NCBI GenBank assembly: GCA_007136525.1
Contig: SLGU01000035.1
Span: 1 to 7,357 of the forward strand
Length of the DNA: 7,357 nt
Direction of reading: 5' to 3'
DNA from: Desulfobacteraceae bacterium
Lineage (GTDB): Bacteria > Desulfobacterota > Desulfobacteria > Desulfobacterales > Desulfosalsimonadaceae
Shown here piece after piece: positions 5,193 through 7,357 of this stretch. Every line of letters starts with the position of its first letter. The stretch's first letter is position 1. The notes beneath the pieces were generated by a model. The model was not told where the DNA came from. It ran no database searches and was given only the letters and a program-made list of their open reading frames with translations. The position numbers and the translations under genes were made by a program.

Positions 5193-7169
5193 ATGACGTT
5201 ATATCGCCAGGTCATCATTTTCACCTTTGGACTGTTTCTCATACTCTTTATCGGCACATGGTTTGCCAAGCTGGAAACCACGCGTTCCTTCCTGCTGGAT
5301 CAGCTCGAATCCCATGCCCAGGACACGGCAACATCCCTTGCGCTTTCCATCACACAGCACATGTCCCCCCGGGACATGGCAACCATTGAAAGCATGATCA
5401 ATGCCGTATTTGACAGGGGCTATTACCACGCCGTCCGGTTGGCGGATGTGACCGGGGCCGTATTGGTAGACCGCAGCCTCGATGTCAATATCCAAGGCGT
5501 GCCATCTTTTTTTGTTCGCTGGGTGCAACTGGACACCCCCGATGCCACCGCCATGGTCATGGCCGGGTGGCACCAGGCGGGCTCCATTTATGTGAAAAGC
5601 CATCCCGGGTATGCCTACAGGACCCTCTGGGATGACGTGGTCAGAACGACACTCTGGTTTATTGCCTGCGGGATTTTTGTGCTCATTGCCGGGGGCTTTG
5701 GGCTGCGCCTGCTGCTCAGGCCGCTGGTCCGGATTGAGCGCCAGGCCGATGCGATCTGCCGGAAAGAATATGCAATACAGGAGCAGCTGCCCCGGACAAG
5801 GGAGTTCAGACGCGTGGTGGAGGCCATGAACCGCATGACCGTAAAGGTCAAGGAAATGTTCGACGAACAGGTGGTGCAGGCGGAAGGGCTTCGGGAACGC
5901 GCTTACAGTGATCCGGTAACGGGGCTGGGCAGCCGTCGCTATTTCGATATCCAGGTTGCGGCCCGGCTGGACCGCCGGGACAGCGCCACAAAAGGAATTT
6001 TACTCCTTGTCAGCCTGAACGACCTGGAAAGGTTGAACCTGGAGCAGGGCTTCCAGGCCGGTGACGAATTTTTGAAGCGCGTGGGCTTGCTGCTCCGGGA
6101 ATTTACACGGGACCATGCGAGTTGTGCGCTCGCCCGTTTCACCGGCGGTGATTTCGGGGTTTTTCTGCCCGATGCGCCCCCATGGGATGCGGAAAAAATT
6201 GCCGGCGGCATAGCCGGGGAGCTGGCACGGCTTTCTTCTGAGCGTATTGCCGTTTCCGACAATATCGGCTATGTTGGGGCGGCTGCGTATGAAACTGCCG
6301 TGCCGCTTGGCCGCATGCTGTCGGAAGCCGATCTTGCCTTGAATATGGCGCGGCAGAAAGGGCCGAATGGATGGCATATCCGAACCATCACAGAAAAATC
6401 GGATATCATGCCGCTGGGAAAGCATCAGTGGAAGGCATTGCTGGAAAAGGCGATTGCCGAGCGGCGTTTCAGCCACGATTTTCAAACGGTGGTGAAAGCC
6501 GGGGACACAAGCCAACCTTTGCACCTGGAAGTCTTTTCCCGCTTCCTGCTTGAAGACGACAAGGTGCTGAGCGCCGGCATATTCATGCCGCTGGCCGAGC
6601 GCCTCAAACTCGTTTCAGCCATTGACCGGATTGCCATTGAAGCGGTGATGAAACTCGACCCCGGCCGCCTGCCGGTGGGCGTCATTGCCGTAAACGTTTC
6701 TCCGGCGTCCCTCCAGGATGTTGCGTTCAGGCAGTGGCTTCATTCCGCGCTCAAATCCCTGCCCGAAACGGCGCCGCGCATCATTTTCGAGTTTTCCGAA
6801 TACAGCGCGGTCCAGAACCTGGATCTGCTGAAATCCGTCACGGCATTCATACGGGATTGCGGCCATGCCGTCGGGCTTGATCATTATGGCCAGAGCTTTT
6901 CGAATCTGGGGTATCTTCAGTCCATACGCCCGCACTACGTGAAGATTGATCGGGCTTATACCGGGGAGCTCAAGGAAAAGGGCAGTGACAGCCGTTTTTA
7001 TATTGGCTCTTTATGCAGTGTCGCCCACAGCATAGACATCATGGTTGTTGCCGAGGGCGTGGAAACCGCTCAACAGTTGGAGATTCTGCGGGAACTGAAG
7101 GTTGATGCGATTCAGGGGTATGTCGTCGACCGGCCAAAACCGATTCAGGGTATGCTGAGGGAAGAATAG
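5193..7169 (+). CDS. lapD: LapD-type inner-membrane c-di-GMP receptor (degenerate GGDEF-EAL)
   Basis: A 658-residue inside-out signalling receptor. When cytoplasmic c-di-GMP is bound, LapD homologues sequester LapG at the periplasmic side and protect the adhesin. Order: transmembrane helix 7-26; periplasmic LapD/MoxY-type domain about 27-150 with the AGWHQAG loop whose Trp125-Trp126 region matches the LapG-binding tryptophan loop of LapD; transmembrane helix about 153-174; HAMP about 175-228; GGDEF domain about 235-400; EAL domain about 410-655. The GGDEF signature reads TGGDF (317-321) and the EAL signature EVF (446-448), so neither enzyme activity is expected. AEGVET and QGY are retained, fitting ligand binding. 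ATG 5193 is preferred over an in-frame ATG at 5166 because GAGGA lies seven bases before it, it does not overlap lapG, and MTLYRQ matches known LapD N termini. Confidence 0.93.
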   Translation: MTLYRQVIIFTFGLFLILFIGTWFAKLETTRSFLLDQLESHAQDTATSLALSITQHMSPRDMATIESMINAVFDRGYYHAVRLADVTGAVLVDRSLDVNIQGVPSFFVRWVQLDTPDATAMVMAGWHQAGSIYVKSHPGYAYRTLWDDVVRTTLWFIACGIFVLIAGGFGLRLLLRPLVRIERQADAICRKEYAIQEQLPRTREFRRVVEAMNRMTVKVKEMFDEQVVQAEGLRERAYSDPVTGLGSRRYFDIQVAARLDRRDSATKGILLLVSLNDLERLNLEQGFQAGDEFLKRVGLLLREFTRDHASCALARFTGGDFGVFLPDAPPWDAEKIAGGIAGELARLSSERIAVSDNIGYVGAAAYETAVPLGRMLSEADLALNMARQKGPNGWHIRTITEKSDIMPLGKHQWKALLEKAIAERRFSHDFQTVVKAGDTSQPLHLEVFSRFLLEDDKVLSAGIFMPLAERLKLVSAIDRIAIEAVMKLDPGRLPVGVIAVNVSPASLQDVAFRQWLHSALKSLPETAPRIIFEFSEYSAVQNLDLLKSVTAFIRDCGHAVGLDHYGQSFSNLGYLQSIRPHYVKIDRAYTGELKEKGSDSRFYIGSLCSVAHSIDIMVVAEGVETAQQLEILRELKVDAIQGYVVDRPKPIQGMLREE

Positions 7170-7184
7170 AAAATACAGGATTGT

Positions 7185-7357
7185 TCACAAAATATCATCG
7201 GCCATCAGTATGTCGGAATCGGCCGTTTTTCGCAGGCGCGCGCGCTCCTTCATTTTTTCCTGGGCGTGCTGCGGGAGTTCCGTGTAGAGAATGACTTTTT
7301 TCCGGATCAGCAGATCGATAAGGTCTTCAACCAGGCGGATCATCCCCTTGTCCGACA
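7185..7357 (-). CDS. Uncharacterised small protein, C-terminal part
   Basis: The minus strand encodes the last 56 residues of a protein that enters from the right edge and stops at the complement of 7185-7187. The fragment starts SDKGMIRLVEDLIDLLIRKK, then VILYTELPQHAQEKMKERAR, and ends in MADDIL. It looks alpha-helical and highly charged. The segment resembles a family of short bacterial proteins with a VLEDLIDLLI-x-KGVI-x-FTDLP-x-AQ motif, sometimes mislabelled as tryptophan synthase beta subunit-like; this recollection is not verified. An internal ATG at 7343 could start a 52-residue version, but homology suggests a longer protein. It is convergent with lapD, with 15 nt between the stops, so it is not part of the Lap unit. 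Confidence 0.6.
   Translation of the reverse strand, partial: SDKGMIRLVEDLIDLLIRKKVILYTELPQHAQEKMKERARLRKTADSDILMADDIL
7199..7230 (+). terminator. Possible intrinsic terminator after lapD
   Basis: CGGCC (7199-7203) can pair with GGCCG (7221-7225), followed directly by TTTTT (7226-7230). The stem is short (5 bp) and the loop long (17 nt), so strength is doubtful. It lies 30 nt after the lapD stop and inside the 3' coding end of the convergent gene. Confidence 0.35.

Overview
This window most likely comes from an anaerobic, sulfur-cycling Gram-negative bacterium, possibly a Desulfobacterota (sulfate-reducer type) chromosome. That is an inference from gene style: an ArsR-rhodanese fusion next to a NapH-like iron-sulfur membrane protein and a small ferredoxin, plus outer-membrane and periplasmic machinery. 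No rRNA, tRNA, CRISPR array or transposase was seen.

Layout, left to right. (1) Positions 1 to about 600, minus strand: the middle part of an Old Yellow Enzyme (NADH:flavin oxidoreductase) gene. It has lost its 5' end (about 90 codons) and runs off the left edge, so it looks like a remnant. (2) Positions 586-2417, plus strand: a regulated unit with a consensus-like promoter, a 13-bp inverted-repeat operator over the -10 box, an ArsR regulator fused to a rhodanese domain, a polyferredoxin membrane protein of the NapH/YccM type, and a 78-residue eight-cysteine ferredoxin. The simplest reading is a sulfur-responsive operon whose regulator carries its own sulfane-sulfur-handling domain and which makes an electron-transfer module. 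(3) Positions 2418-2690: no gene. It holds a degenerate ATCGAA hexamer array, a structured inverted-repeat element and a promoter. (4) Positions 2691-7169, plus strand: a TolC-family outer-membrane protein (LapE-like), a LapG-type periplasmic cysteine protease and a LapD-type c-di-GMP receptor with degenerate GGDEF and EAL domains. (5) 7185 to the right edge, minus strand: the C-terminal end of a small uncharacterised protein, convergent with lapD.

How the genes work together: in the Lap system known from Pseudomonas fluorescens, a giant adhesin is exported through a type I secretion system whose outer-membrane pore is LapE. LapG cleaves the adhesin to release cells, and LapD holds LapG inactive when cytoplasmic c-di-GMP is high. 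Here the pore, protease and receptor are collinear, but the adhesin and the inner-membrane exporter (LapA, LapB, LapC) are not in the window.

Points most worth a second look: an 82-nt imperfect hairpin between lapE and lapG whose stem irregularities are G-U pairs on the sense strand; an in-phase A AAA AAA heptamer near the start of lapG, whose start codon is otherwise hard to place; the chimeric junction where the arsR promoter meets the broken flavoenzyme gene; and the cysteine-rich sensor-rhodanese fusion.
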